The position numbers and the translations under genes are program-made. Below, piece after piece: positions 54,201-63,161 of a stretch of DNA of 64,000 nucleotides (the stretch's first letter is position 1; each line of letters opens with the position of its first letter). Under the pieces are notes generated by a model, which was not told the DNA's origin, did not search any database, and saw only the letters and a program-made list of their open reading frames with translations. This DNA comes from Candidatus Accumulibacter propinquus (GTDB taxonomy: Bacteria > Pseudomonadota > Gammaproteobacteria > Burkholderiales > Rhodocyclaceae): the NCBI GenBank assembly GCA_016714935.1, contig JADKBU010000011.1, forward strand, positions 62,001 to 126,000. Direction: 5' to 3'.

Positions 54201-54623
54201 TGCAGCGAGTTTGCCGGCCAGTTCCCAACCGCTCCTGGCGCCGAGGCTGGTACTCGGGTCCTGCGCCAGTTCTTCGCATTCCGCCAGCGTCACCGGCGCA
54301 CCGGGTTCCCAGAGCAGCAGATGGTTTTCGGCAAGAAAGCGGGCGAACAGCATCCGATGCCAATGCTCGTAGGCGACTTCCCACTTCAAATGGGTCAGAA
54401 CCTGGCTGTCATCCGCAGACTTGACATCGCCCAGGCTGCGGCCGTGCGCCCGCAGGCGGCGGCGCAGGGCTTTCCTGGTCTCATCGAGATGTTCCGGCAG
54501 CCTGGCGTCACCGACGCCGAGTTGATGCAAAGCCGCGAGCGCCGCCTTCTCGGCCACGTCGCGTGCGGCTTTGACCGTGTTTTCGAGTTGGCTGCGCAGG
54601 GGTTTTGACAGAGGATTCTGCAT
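51249..54623 (-). pseudogene. pglX: BREX methyltransferase PglX (first copy), several frameshifts
   Basis: The sequence reads as a full-length PglX of about 1125 codons in pieces. The N-terminal 600 residues (54623-52813) hold LLDPCCGSGHFLVAAF near residue 283 and a motif IV read as TNVPYLARGKQ instead of NPPY. Then come DVSPPRSVDEKAELL to YWQGSVE, GSSSCVVWEEAL to FPWNPST, ALWCYFRASEFAEEMRR to WQQIAEN, and the C-terminal 320 residues ending at 51249. Frames change near 52813, 52540, 52335 and 52190. The central part (about 52250-52850) is markedly richer in A+T than its flanks. Its C-terminus is about 70% identical by eye to pglX2. Confidence 0.85.
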
Positions 54624-54669
54624 CGGGCGCTTCCTGGTTTCAGAGCACGGGTCTATCTGGATTCGTCGA

Positions 54670-57600
54670 TCAGCGGGGAATGACCGGCCCGTTCGCCACT
54701 TGTTCGAGCAGGGCGGCTTCCACCTCGGCCAGCCAGATCTTCACTTCTTCGGCGTTGTTGAGGGTGCGGCTGGGCAGCGTGACTTGTTGGACGGTCGGCA
54801 TGAGCAGGCGCGCGGCGTCAAGGCGAACGCTGTCGAAGCGGGTTCTCAGCGCCTGCGTGCGCTCGATCCAGCGTTGCAGGTTGCATTCGTCGAGCGTGTC
54901 TTGCAGTTTCTCTGGCGTGGATAGGTCCGCTGATTCGGGCGCTGCGATGTGATGGTCGGCGATCAGCCTGGCCTGCTGCTCCGCATCGAGTTCTTGCCAG
55001 TTGCTGTCGGCGGCAAGCAAGGCGGTTTGCCGGTCGTACTCATTCTGGTAGCCGGCGAGCTTGGCGCTTAGCGCCTGGCGCAGCAACTCTGCGCTACGGT
55101 CGAGGACAGGCCGCACCGGGTCCGGGTTTGCCAACAGACTGCGCTGGTTGCGGATGGCTTCGATTTCCGCTTTCAGATCCTCATACGGCCCGAGGTCCTG
55201 GGCGTGCCTGACCAGGGTGGACAATTGTTCCCAGACCGGAAGCCGCTGCTGGATGGCCTTGGCGGCGTCTTCCCAGGTCCTGGCCAGTTGAGCCAGCGTG
55301 TCGACGTGGGTGAAGACGGCGAACAGGAGCGCGTTGCCGGACTGCGCTTCCAGCGTCGCAATGAGATCCTGCTTCGGGGGCTGCGGTTGCGGTGCCAGAC
55401 CGCCGGCGCCGCTGGCCAATGTCTTCAGTTTGCTGATGAGCGAAGGAACCCGGATCAGTTCCTCGTTTGGCTGGCAGGGCACGCCGAGCGTACTGAACAG
55501 CCCGCGAATCCTGATTTTCTGCACCGGGGTGATGGTGACCGATTCAAGACGGAAGCTGGCTTGCGTGAGCTTGTTCCGTTCCAGGCCCCTGGCGTCGATG
55601 CCCTTCCCCGCGGCGTCGCTGGCACGCAGGTGACCTGTCGTCAGCAACGCGTAGAGTGCGCCGTCGATGGCGTCGCGCGGCCAGCCATACGGCGGGTTTT
55701 CAAAATTCTCGCGGATATCGCTGCCTTTCTTGCCCGGGCCGATGAAGGCCATGATCTTCTGGCAGACGGGATGCCGGTCACATTCCTGGGTGTGACCGAC
55801 GGCTTTCATCGCTTCGCCATAGCCCTTGCGCGCTTCTTCGACGACCTTGCCCCAGGCCTCGTGGTCGGCAGTGTCGAAGCTGTGGTAGAGACGAACGACC
55901 GAGGCTTTGGCGGCGCGATTCAGGCGCTCGGCCAGGTGGCTTCCCTCGGTGACTTCCTGGCCTCCCGCCTGGAACACGCGCACGCCGGCGAACAGTTTGT
56001 CGAGAAGGGTGTCGATTTCCTTCTCGGCGTTGCGCTGACGACTTTCCATCGAACGTCGCGCGTCGCGTCCTTCTTCGGTGTTCGGCGTCCCTTTGCGGTT
56101 GAGCGTATTCCTGGCCGCTTCGAGGGTCACGATGGCATTGCCGAGCGCGTCACCATGTTCCTTCGGCAGAAAAACGAGGATGGTCGGGTTCTCGGCCCCC
56201 TTGGCCCGGGCGTCGGCAATGATGGACTTCTCGTCGGTCTGCCAGCCGTTCTGAATCCAGACGTAGAGCGACTTGTCGTGGTTCCTGGGCAGAGTTTCGT
56301 CGAAGCAGACGATCGGCGCGCGCACTTCGCTCGCCTTGCCTTGCACGACGCGTACCTTCGCCAGCGCTTCCCGGAAGCGTGTCTTGAAGAGTTCGGAGCG
56401 TAGCAGCTCGACACGCTGGTGGGCGGCACTGAGTTCGGCTTCCTGAGAACGGAATTCGTCGTACCAGGCGCTGCTTTCACGCGTTTGCAGACGATACTCG
56501 GTGCCGCCACCACTATCGAGCGACATGACCAGGCGGTCCTTGTGCTGCAATTCGTCGAGCAGGGGGGGTAGCGCCTTGCGAAGTTCCGATGAGCCGGCCT
56601 TGAGATCGGTGACCAGCAGGTCGGCGAGAACATCCTCGGTGGCCTTCAGCCCGATGTCGACTGCCGTCTCGGACGGGAGCTTGTTGATCAGGAAGATCAG
56701 CTTGAGCAGCCGGCCCTTGAGTTGCGTGCGCTCGTCGCCGGCGGCAAATTTCTGGACGTTCTCGAAAACTTCTCGCGGAAGCTGCGCGGTGGAGACCAGA
56801 TTGGCGGCAATCTGGTCGTACAGGAAATCGCCGGCGACGACCTGGCCTAACGGCTGATCGGCGGTCGCCAGAACGGCTTCATGGACGACGCGCAACTGGC
56901 TGCGCAGTTGCGAGACCGTACCCGTGGTGTCGATGGTGCGCAGGACCTTTTCCCAGAAGCGCCGCCGAACGGGCAGGATCGGATAGTCGGCAGTCATCAC
57001 GGTTTCGTCGTCGGTGACGTGTTCGAGCTTGGTGCCTCGCAGGTGTCGGGAAATCTCGCCCAGATTCGCCCGCCAGGTGCGGTCGACTTCCGGTTGCGCC
57101 GTCGGCTTCTTGGCCAGGATGATCTTGCGGGTGACGTTCTCGACATCCCAATCACCCAGCATGACGGGTACCGGAAAGCGTGCCATCAGCCGTTGCAGGT
57201 TGGCGGTTCCGGACAACGCGGACTGGCCCGTGCCGACGAACAGCAGTTGTCCCTTGAAGTGCTTGCAGAGCGTTTCGGTCACTTCCTGGACCAGGTAGGC
57301 CTTCTGTGTGTCACTGCCGATGTACTGCTGCACCTCGTCGAGAACGATGAGGGTCAGCGGGAACCTGCCGTTCATGGACAGCGCATCGGTGATCGCGGCG
57401 ATCAGTTGGTCGTTGGAGATGTCCGCGACCTGGGGGAACTGGGCTTTGAGCAAAGCTCGCGCCGCGGTCTCCGATTCGGCGAATCCGGGATAGGCCTTGA
57501 GCAGTGCCTTGGCGATGCGGGGCGAGACGTAGAGATGGGGTAGTTCTTCGGCCAGGCTCCGGCCAGCCGCTTCGAGGTCGGCCTCAACCGCCCTGAGCAG

Positions 57601-58134
57601 ACCCTCCTGCCTGAGCCACATGACGAACCGCGCGTGCGCATACGCCTCGGGTAGTCCCGCTGACTTGAAAACGATGCCCAGCAGCGCCAGACGCACGTGG
57701 TCGCCGGCGCCGGCACCGAGCTTGCCGGCTGCCGCATGCAGCCCTCCGTAGCGCTTGCCGGCGGTGGTGGCTTCTCTGAGTGCGTCGGACACTTGTGGCG
57801 GCAGCTTCGCGAGACCGCGCGCGGTGGCTCCGCCCGGAAAAGAGAAATCGGTCCACAGATGGCGGAGCATTTTCGCGAGGTGCGACTTGCCGCTGCCGTA
57901 GAAGCCCGATATCCACATCCCCGGTTGTTCCGTCCCGCTGCCCAGATTGCGCAGGAAGGTATCGAGGATGGTTTCCATCCCTTTCTGGTACTGACCATCG
58001 CAAACGAAGGTTTCGAGTTCATGGCGCAGCACCTGTTGGGCGGCATCCGAGTGGTCTTCGGAGACTTCGGCAACCCCGTTGTTGACCGGCCGATTCTGTT
58101 CGGGCGCTTTGACGTACACATCGCGATTCAGCAT
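54670..58134 (-). CDS. brxC: BREX P-loop ATPase BrxC
   Basis: 1154 aa. Walker A GFYGSGKSHLAKMLRHL is near residue 80, and LTLIVLDEVQQYIG near 260 fits Walker B. The long helical C-terminal half (AELLRQALSAKLAGYQNEYD) is typical of BrxC/PglY. It is the large core ATPase of BREX-1. It follows brxB by 20 nt and precedes pglX1 by 46 nt. It is intact and of normal length. Confidence 0.95.
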   Translation of the reverse strand: MLNRDVYVKAPEQNRPVNNGVAEVSEDHSDAAQQVLRHELETFVCDGQYQKGMETILDTFLRNLGSGTEQPGMWISGFYGSGKSHLAKMLRHLWTDFSFPGGATARGLAKLPPQVSDALREATTAGKRYGGLHAAAGKLGAGAGDHVRLALLGIVFKSAGLPEAYAHARFVMWLRQEGLLRAVEADLEAAGRSLAEELPHLYVSPRIAKALLKAYPGFAESETAARALLKAQFPQVADISNDQLIAAITDALSMNGRFPLTLIVLDEVQQYIGSDTQKAYLVQEVTETLCKHFKGQLLFVGTGQSALSGTANLQRLMARFPVPVMLGDWDVENVTRKIILAKKPTAQPEVDRTWRANLGEISRHLRGTKLEHVTDDETVMTADYPILPVRRRFWEKVLRTIDTTGTVSQLRSQLRVVHEAVLATADQPLGQVVAGDFLYDQIAANLVSTAQLPREVFENVQKFAAGDERTQLKGRLLKLIFLINKLPSETAVDIGLKATEDVLADLLVTDLKAGSSELRKALPPLLDELQHKDRLVMSLDSGGGTEYRLQTRESSAWYDEFRSQEAELSAAHQRVELLRSELFKTRFREALAKVRVVQGKASEVRAPIVCFDETLPRNHDKSLYVWIQNGWQTDEKSIIADARAKGAENPTILVFLPKEHGDALGNAIVTLEAARNTLNRKGTPNTEEGRDARRSMESRQRNAEKEIDTLLDKLFAGVRVFQAGGQEVTEGSHLAERLNRAAKASVVRLYHSFDTADHEAWGKVVEEARKGYGEAMKAVGHTQECDRHPVCQKIMAFIGPGKKGSDIRENFENPPYGWPRDAIDGALYALLTTGHLRASDAAGKGIDARGLERNKLTQASFRLESVTITPVQKIRIRGLFSTLGVPCQPNEELIRVPSLISKLKTLASGAGGLAPQPQPPKQDLIATLEAQSGNALLFAVFTHVDTLAQLARTWEDAAKAIQQRLPVWEQLSTLVRHAQDLGPYEDLKAEIEAIRNQRSLLANPDPVRPVLDRSAELLRQALSAKLAGYQNEYDRQTALLAADSNWQELDAEQQARLIADHHIAAPESADLSTPEKLQDTLDECNLQRWIERTQALRTRFDSVRLDAARLLMPTVQQVTLPSRTLNNAEEVKIWLAEVEAALLEQVANGPVIPR

Positions 58135-58154
58135 GGGGTGGCTTCCCTGGGTTC

Positions 58155-58715
58155 TTATTCTTTGGCAATGAGCGGTACAGCGAGATAGTTCCAGCCATCG
58201 CGTGCGTCCAGGAGGCGATAGGCGTGGTGCTCGGCGTGGTACTCGCCGGGAAAGAAGACCAGCAGGCGACCGCCAATGGCGTCCTTGATGCCCTCGACCA
58301 GTGAAGACACGCGTGCCAGACCAAATAACGAGCCGACACCGAGCAAGGCGACGACGGTGTTGTCGTCGGCGGCCGAGCGGATCTGCGTTCTCACCGTCAG
58401 AACGAGCGTCTTGATGAACTCGGTGATTTCACCGACGGCATAGCCGTCGAGATCCTCTGGGCATTCGAAATAGGCGTCACGGTATTCCTGAGCCGCCATC
58501 CAGGTGGGAAAGGCGTGCGTGAGGTCGATCAGCAGCCACTTGTGCCCGGCTAGCTGGGTGACCTGTTCAAACTCGCCGACATGGGCGCGCAGACGTAGCT
58601 CGTCGCTCTTGTCGTAGACGGCAAAGATCACTTTCTGTATCGAGGCCAGCCCGGCTTGCCACGGCACCGTCAAATGCTCGCGGTACGCGCTGACCAGCTT
58701 CGCAACTTTACTCAT
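58155..58715 (-). CDS. brxB: BREX protein BrxB (DUF1788)
   Basis: 186 aa with DUF1788 features: LVSAYREHL at the N-terminus, RVIFAVYD-like IQKVIFAVYDKSDELRLR, LLIDLTHAFPTWM and a C-terminal LLVFFPGEY. The ATG at 58715 overlaps the brxA stop by 8 nt, so the long N-terminal extension in the same frame is not used. BrxB is a small core component of BREX-1, essential in tested systems, with unknown activity. Confidence 0.93.
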   Translation of the reverse strand: MSKVAKLVSAYREHLTVPWQAGLASIQKVIFAVYDKSDELRLRAHVGEFEQVTQLAGHKWLLIDLTHAFPTWMAAQEYRDAYFECPEDLDGYAVGEITEFIKTLVLTVRTQIRSAADDNTVVALLGVGSLFGLARVSSLVEGIKDAIGGRLLVFFPGEYHAEHHAYRLLDARDGWNYLAVPLIAKE

Positions 58716-59493
58716 GCAGCAACATCTCCTCTGCGGGCGAGAGGTAACCGGGGAAGCGCACTTCCTTGACACCGCCCGCGTTCATGAAAACGATCTGTCC
58801 ACGGTTTGCTGCAGAGTTTGCATGTAACACCAGCTCATCAGGCGAACCCGGCAGCAAATTCATCCATTCAGAGGCGAACAAGCGCTCGCCTGTCAGCCCT
58901 TCGAGGTAGCCCAGGAACAGAGCGAAAGTGACATTGGTCGGGGTGATGCAAGGGACGATACGGGTCTTGTGCACCCGACCAACCAGGAATCCGGCCTGAG
59001 TCCAGGTGCCGTTGATGTTCTGGGCAAACGATTTCCGCGATGCGGGCGTGAAGCGATCAGGATCGTCTGTGGCGAGCAAGGCTTCCAATTCAGCGCGTTG
59101 TACCGATTCGCCAGGATGCTTGGCAAGTATGAAATCGCTGGATAGACGTAGAAGGGGGTCGCGCACCAGCGCAACCATCAAGGCAAGGACCGGACGAGCC
59201 TGCTCGTCCAGATTCCACAGTTGGCGGAAGACGCGGAACACCGCCAGACTCGGGTCGAGGCCATACAGTTCCACCAGATGGCGAAAGGTCAGTTGGCGTG
59301 CTTTCCTGGTTGGCTTGCCGAGGGTGTTGGCGTCGACCACTTCGCGCCGATAGTCGCAACGCGCCGCGCCTGGCGGGACATGCGCGAGCAGCGTGGAAAG
59401 CTCAGCGAGCATCATGGTCCGTGACGCATGCGCGCCGCTGCGGCCGCAGCGGTAGCCGAATTTGATGAGAGCTTGTTCGTGATCGTCGGCCAT
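58708..59493 (-). CDS. brxA: BREX protein BrxA (DUF1819), long variant
   Basis: About 261 aa, with DUF1819-type sequence: GYRCGRSGAHASRTMMLAEL at the N-terminus, RQLTFRHLVELYGLDPSLAVFR, RLSSDFILAKHPGESVQ and SRKSFAQNINGTWTQAGFLVGRVHKTR. It is longer than the about 200-aa BrxA of well-studied systems. BrxA is a small DNA-binding protein that opens BREX-1 operons. The start is uncertain: ATG at 59493, or a GTG at 59523. Confidence 0.9.
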   Translation of the reverse strand: MADDHEQALIKFGYRCGRSGAHASRTMMLAELSTLLAHVPPGAARCDYRREVVDANTLGKPTRKARQLTFRHLVELYGLDPSLAVFRVFRQLWNLDEQARPVLALMVALVRDPLLRLSSDFILAKHPGESVQRAELEALLATDDPDRFTPASRKSFAQNINGTWTQAGFLVGRVHKTRIVPCITPTNVTFALFLGYLEGLTGERLFASEWMNLLPGSPDELVLHANSAANRGQIVFMNAGGVKEVRFPGYLSPAEEMLLHE

Positions 59494-59535
59494 GCGGCTT
59501 TTATCGTGTTTTTTTGGGGCCACGGGGTGAATGGG

Positions 59536-59814
59536 CTACTTTTTCTCTGTGCCCGAGATCGGATGTATGAACAGGGACTGCAGCATGGCGCGAAACGGCC
59601 CGAGTCCGTTGTCAGAGCGTGCGTCCAATTTGGCGAAGAGCACATCAATGATTTCGTGCCGCTTGAGGCCGCTCTCGCCTTCGATCTGCAGGCCGCTCAA
59701 TTCGGCCTTGCTGCATCCATGCTTTTCGAAAAAGCCCACGATGTCTTTGCGCGGCCAAAACAACGACAAAATGCAATCCTTCATGCATCCCTTGATGTCT
59801 GCGGGAAAAGTCAT
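59536..59814 (-). CDS. Small protein of unknown function in the BREX operon
   Basis: 92 aa starting MTFPADIKGCMKDCILSLFWPRKDIVGF. It is soluble and mixed helical with two Cys near the N-terminus (CMKDC), and ends RAMLQSLFIHPISGTEKK. The sequence reads like an N-terminal domain of larger defence-associated proteins cut short before the catalytic part, but I cannot name the family. It is 13 nt after abiEii and 42 nt before brxA, so it is inside the operon. Confidence 0.6.
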   Translation of the reverse strand: MTFPADIKGCMKDCILSLFWPRKDIVGFFEKHGCSKAELSGLQIEGESGLKRHEIIDVLFAKLDARSDNGLGPFRAMLQSLFIHPISGTEKK

Positions 59815-59827
59815 GCGTACTCCCTCA

Positions 59828-60724
59828 TCAGCCGATTCGACCAAGCAATTGGTCGATGACATCGCTCGCTTGGCGCTGTCGCAGCGCCCTTGCCTCACGC
59901 TGCTCGGGTTCGTCGCCTTCACCGAGTTCGAACTTCGCCACTGACACCGGGCCATCCTTGCGATAGCCCTCGGTCGTGCCGTCTTGCGCGAAGCGATTGC
60001 GCAGGATTGCCAGCGCGGCCTGAATCACGGCGCCGTGTTTGCCGTCGCGCGCCTTGCGGAAGGCTTCTGCGACCACGTCCATTCCCTCGGGGGCGTGTTC
60101 GATGCAATAGATCAGGTCGTGAGCGTCCTTACGTTCGAAGCGCTGATCGAACGCGAACGACTTCAAGCACGTGAAACTGACCAGATTGGCGTGCTTGACC
60201 TTCTCGGTCGCAACCCCGTTGCCCCCCAGCAGTTCAGCCCGGATCTCGGTAACTTGGTGGAGGTCGAAGACGATGGACGAGTGCGGGATGTTGAGCGCAG
60301 AGATCGTGCCCTCTGTCGGTAGTGGCTGCACCTTGCCGCCGGCGATGTCAGGGGCGTCGGCGAGCAGTTCGAGCACCATCAGCGCCCCATGTTCAGTGCG
60401 GGCCTGCCAGCGCCAGGAGAGCTTTTGCTGCTTCTCGTTCTCGGCGCGCTCGAAGCCCATCCTTGTGAGGTTGTTCTCCAGCGTGTGATACGCATCGGTG
60501 TCAGTCAGGATTTGCAGGTCAATTACGATGTCGACATCCAGGGTACCGGCATGCGCAGGGACAACGGGCGGCCGGGATGCGACCAGATACCTCGGTGTGA
60601 GACCTCCGACGAGGTAGACGGATTCCTTCCACGGACCGAGGCCGCGTAGCAGCGTCACGAGGACACGTTCGCAGTCGAGTGTGTACTGATCGCTGTAGCC
60701 GTCGAGTGTCGCCGGTTTGGCCAT
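59828..60724 (-). CDS. AbiEii-type nucleotidyltransferase (toxin of a type IV toxin-antitoxin pair)
   Basis: 298 aa. The nucleotidyltransferase signature is VYLVGGLTPRYLVA (about residue 37) followed by LDVDIVIDL (about 62), giving the G-G and D-x-D motifs; LVSFTCLKSFAFDQRFERKDAHDLIY is the third conserved region. The length and neighbour fit the AbiEii/AbiGii family, which adds nucleotides to tRNA and halts growth during phage infection. Its ATG overlaps the abiEi-like stop by 1 nt. The gene is intact. Confidence 0.82.
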   Translation of the reverse strand: MAKPATLDGYSDQYTLDCERVLVTLLRGLGPWKESVYLVGGLTPRYLVASRPPVVPAHAGTLDVDIVIDLQILTDTDAYHTLENNLTRMGFERAENEKQQKLSWRWQARTEHGALMVLELLADAPDIAGGKVQPLPTEGTISALNIPHSSIVFDLHQVTEIRAELLGGNGVATEKVKHANLVSFTCLKSFAFDQRFERKDAHDLIYCIEHAPEGMDVVAEAFRKARDGKHGAVIQAALAILRNRFAQDGTTEGYRKDGPVSVAKFELGEGDEPEQREARALRQRQASDVIDQLLGRIG

Positions 60725-61818
60725 TAGAAGCCGATCCTTTCCTTGCGCAGGTGCTCGGCCATTTCCTTGGCGCGACCTTCGCCACCCAGCAGGTCAAGAT
60801 AAACCTGGATCGGGCTGGCCAGCCAGATGCTACGCACTTGCTCGCGGAACAGCAGCTCACCAGGCGATTTCGCTTCGATGATTACCAGGTTGGCGCCTTC
60901 GTTGACGACACGGGCGCCGAGTTCGCTGATGGCGTCGTCGGCGCTGGATCCGACCAGCAACCGGAGGCGTATCTGGGAGACGCTGGAAAGAAACGGCGCA
61001 TAGTGCTGCGCTGCTGCTGCGTGGCTGATCGCGTACTCAACCTCATGACTGGCGAAGACCTGGCCAACGTGCTCAAGCAGCTTGTCCGCCTTCATGGCAG
61101 GCACGTAGTAGCGATGCAGATCGGGCAGCCGAATCGATGCGAGCTGCTTCACCCAGGCATCCAGCAAGGCTGAAGGTTCGGAGAGGTGGCGCTCCTTACT
61201 CGGCCCTTGTCCGCGCGAGACCAGCCAGTCGTAACGTTCCAGCTCCGTCAACACCAGGGAGGCTGTAGCCGGTGATACGAGCGCCCGTTCAGCGAGGTCC
61301 TTGACGCCGAACCAGTCGCCATGATGGACTAACAGTGCGTGCAGGACTTGCGCGCGCCGACCGGAAAACAGTGACCGCACGGACTTCACCTGACTCTTGG
61401 ATGGCGGCTTGTCGATGTAGAGGTAGGCACCAGGTGCGGGCAGATAGAGGCTGCCGCCGCTGTCGTAATAGCCGACCCTCTCGTCCCTGAGAAGCGCTTT
61501 GGCTCCGGGGGAGATGGACTCGGCAACCAGCAGCCACACGGGATCGTGCCCCGATGGATGAGGTGTGCGACGACTGGATGCCCTAAGCTGCCACAACACC
61601 TCACGCACGTCCCGCGGATACGCGGCCTTCCTGGCCTCGATCAGCAGGGTGAAGGTCTTGCCGGCGACACGCAGGTCGATCCGGGCGTCATGGGCCCGAT
61701 CGCCGGCCGAGCCCGCAGGCTCCCCGCGATCAAGCTCGGCTTGCACTTCCGGCAGATCCCGCAGGGCGTTGAGGAGCTGATCGATCAGTGCGCGTTCAGC
61801 AGTGGGCGATGCAGGCAT
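60724..61818 (-). CDS. AbiEi-type antitoxin / transcriptional regulator
   Basis: 364 aa. An N-terminal restriction-endonuclease-like segment (DLRVAGKTFTLLIEARKAAYPRDVREVLWQ) is followed by a winged HTH (LHALLVHHGDWFGVKDLAERALVSPATASLVLTELER) and a C-terminal AbiEi-like domain (RYYVPAMKADKLLEHV). AbiEi antitoxins repress their own operon by binding inverted repeats. It is the first gene of the 20-kb defence operon, so its repression would set expression of all BREX genes unless internal promoters exist. Two repeat boxes lie just upstream. Confidence 0.78.
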   Translation of the reverse strand: MPASPTAERALIDQLLNALRDLPEVQAELDRGEPAGSAGDRAHDARIDLRVAGKTFTLLIEARKAAYPRDVREVLWQLRASSRRTPHPSGHDPVWLLVAESISPGAKALLRDERVGYYDSGGSLYLPAPGAYLYIDKPPSKSQVKSVRSLFSGRRAQVLHALLVHHGDWFGVKDLAERALVSPATASLVLTELERYDWLVSRGQGPSKERHLSEPSALLDAWVKQLASIRLPDLHRYYVPAMKADKLLEHVGQVFASHEVEYAISHAAAAQHYAPFLSSVSQIRLRLLVGSSADDAISELGARVVNEGANLVIIEAKSPGELLFREQVRSIWLASPIQVYLDLLGGEGRAKEMAEHLRKERIGF

Positions 61819-61835
61819 CGTGGCTTGGACGAGTC

Positions 61836-61851
61836 TTTACTGGGCAGTGAA
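61836..61851 (-). promoter_or_regulatory. Operator-like box 1 of the abiE-BREX operon
   Basis: TTTACTGGGCAGTGAA is an imperfect palindrome 18 nt before the abiEi start, matching box 2 at 12 of 16 positions. It lies between the likely -10 (a TAGTAT-like sequence near 61858-61864, minus strand) and the start codon, where repressor binding would block transcription. Confidence 0.55.
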
Positions 61852-61889
61852 TATCCGCATACTAGCCCTGCTTCAGCATTTTTGCCATA

Positions 61890-61905
61890 TTTACTGCGCA
61901 GCAAA
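61890..61905 (-). promoter_or_regulatory. Operator-like box 2 of the abiE-BREX operon
   Basis: TTTACTGCGCAGCAAA has a perfect CTGCGCAG palindromic core with TTT/AAA flanks. It lies 54 bp (about five helical turns) from box 1, overlapping or just upstream of the putative -35 region. Confidence 0.6.
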
Positions 61906-62354
61906 TTACCGATCCTGCCGGTGTTTCAACTTCAAGCGAACGACGCTACCTCGTGAAACCGATACTACACGGACCGTAGTGGTTTGTCCGTCAGGCTATA
62001 CCTCGGGTAGCCCTGACGCATGACCCGGCCGAATCGGGAGCGTCTGCCGTTTTGCACCCGCGTTTCCCACCGACGCGGTCAGAGCGCGGGAGGCGGGGGT
62101 GGTGAGGAGCTGATCAGCTTCCCAGCCCCGCACGCGGGGCAGGCGTTCGCGAAGAAACAGGGTTTGTGCCGCCCCCTTGGGTTACGTGGCAGTTACCCCA
62201 AATGGATAGCGGCAGCACCGCTATAACCGACCTGCCATTGGTGTGAACTCCCGCGAGCCCGTTAATCAGCATGGTTTGGGAATCGTCGGCACGTGTGCGT
62301 CGTGCGCGCGGTAGCCCGTCAGTGCGAGGTGCTGGGCATGTCTCCTTTCGGCGA
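61906..62354. other. Intergenic region between the defence operon and marC
   Basis: About 450 bases with no gene that I recognise on either strand. Only short frames without family features are present, and I see no tRNA, attachment-site repeat or integrase. It is the right-hand boundary of the defence block. Confidence 0.4.
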
Positions 62355-62987
62355 TCAGCGCCCGAGAACCGGAAAAAGCTTGATCAGCCCGTCGGCCATC
62401 ACTTCGACGGCGATGGCCGCCAGGATCAGGCCCATCAGTCGCGTCATGACGTTGATCCCGGTCTGCCCCATGAACCTGCCGATGCGACCGGCTGCCGACA
62501 GCGCCAGCCAGGTTGCCACACCGATCACCAGGCCATAGATGACGAGCACCCCGAGTTCCCAGAAGTGGCGGGCTTTTTCAGCGTAGATCACCACCGTCGA
62601 TATAGACGCCGGGCCAGTCAGCAGCGGAATGGTCAGCGGGACCACGGCAATGCTCGCGCCGGAATCGGCGCGACTGGCGCCCTCGTCGACGTCCTGCGCC
62701 CGCGACTCGGCGGGCTGCGCGTTGAGCATGTGCATGGCGCTGATCAGCAACAGCGAGCCGCCGCCGACCTGGAAAGACGCCAGCGAGATGCCGAAGAACT
62801 CAAGCACCCGCAATCCAGCCAGGGCGCTGATCGCGATGACGACAAATGCGGTAAATGACGCGACGCGGACCGTTCTCTGCCTTTGCTCAAGGCTGAAATT
62901 GCGCGTGAAATGAATAAAGAAGGGAATCACGCCAATCGGGTTGACGATGGCCAGCAGCGTGACCAGCGGTTTGATCGGGAAATCCAT
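62355..62987 (-). CDS. MarC family integral membrane protein
   Basis: 210 aa with six hydrophobic segments and MarC-family sequences: LLAIVNPIGVIPFF at the N-terminus, FGISLASFQVGGGSLLL, VVPLTIPLLTGPASISTV and a C-terminal RLMGLILAAIAVEVMADGL. The function of MarC proteins is not established despite the old multiple-antibiotic-resistance name. The ATG at 62987 gives the family length; the longer frame upstream is low complexity. Confidence 0.92.
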   Translation of the reverse strand: MDFPIKPLVTLLAIVNPIGVIPFFIHFTRNFSLEQRQRTVRVASFTAFVVIAISALAGLRVLEFFGISLASFQVGGGSLLLISAMHMLNAQPAESRAQDVDEGASRADSGASIAVVPLTIPLLTGPASISTVVIYAEKARHFWELGVLVIYGLVIGVATWLALSAAGRIGRFMGQTGINVMTRLMGLILAAIAVEVMADGLIKLFPVLGR

Positions 62988-63161
62988 GGCGTAGGCATGC
63001 GCGGCTTGAAGCCGGGCGATGGTTGGCGAAGCGCACAGTCTAACGCGATCGGAGCCGAGTGACGGTACGCGTCGCCTTCGGCGCGTGGCGCGGGTACCGG
63101 AAACCCGCTCACCCCGGCTTGGGGGTAAGATCCGCCGCTTCTCCTGCCGCGAAGCACACCG

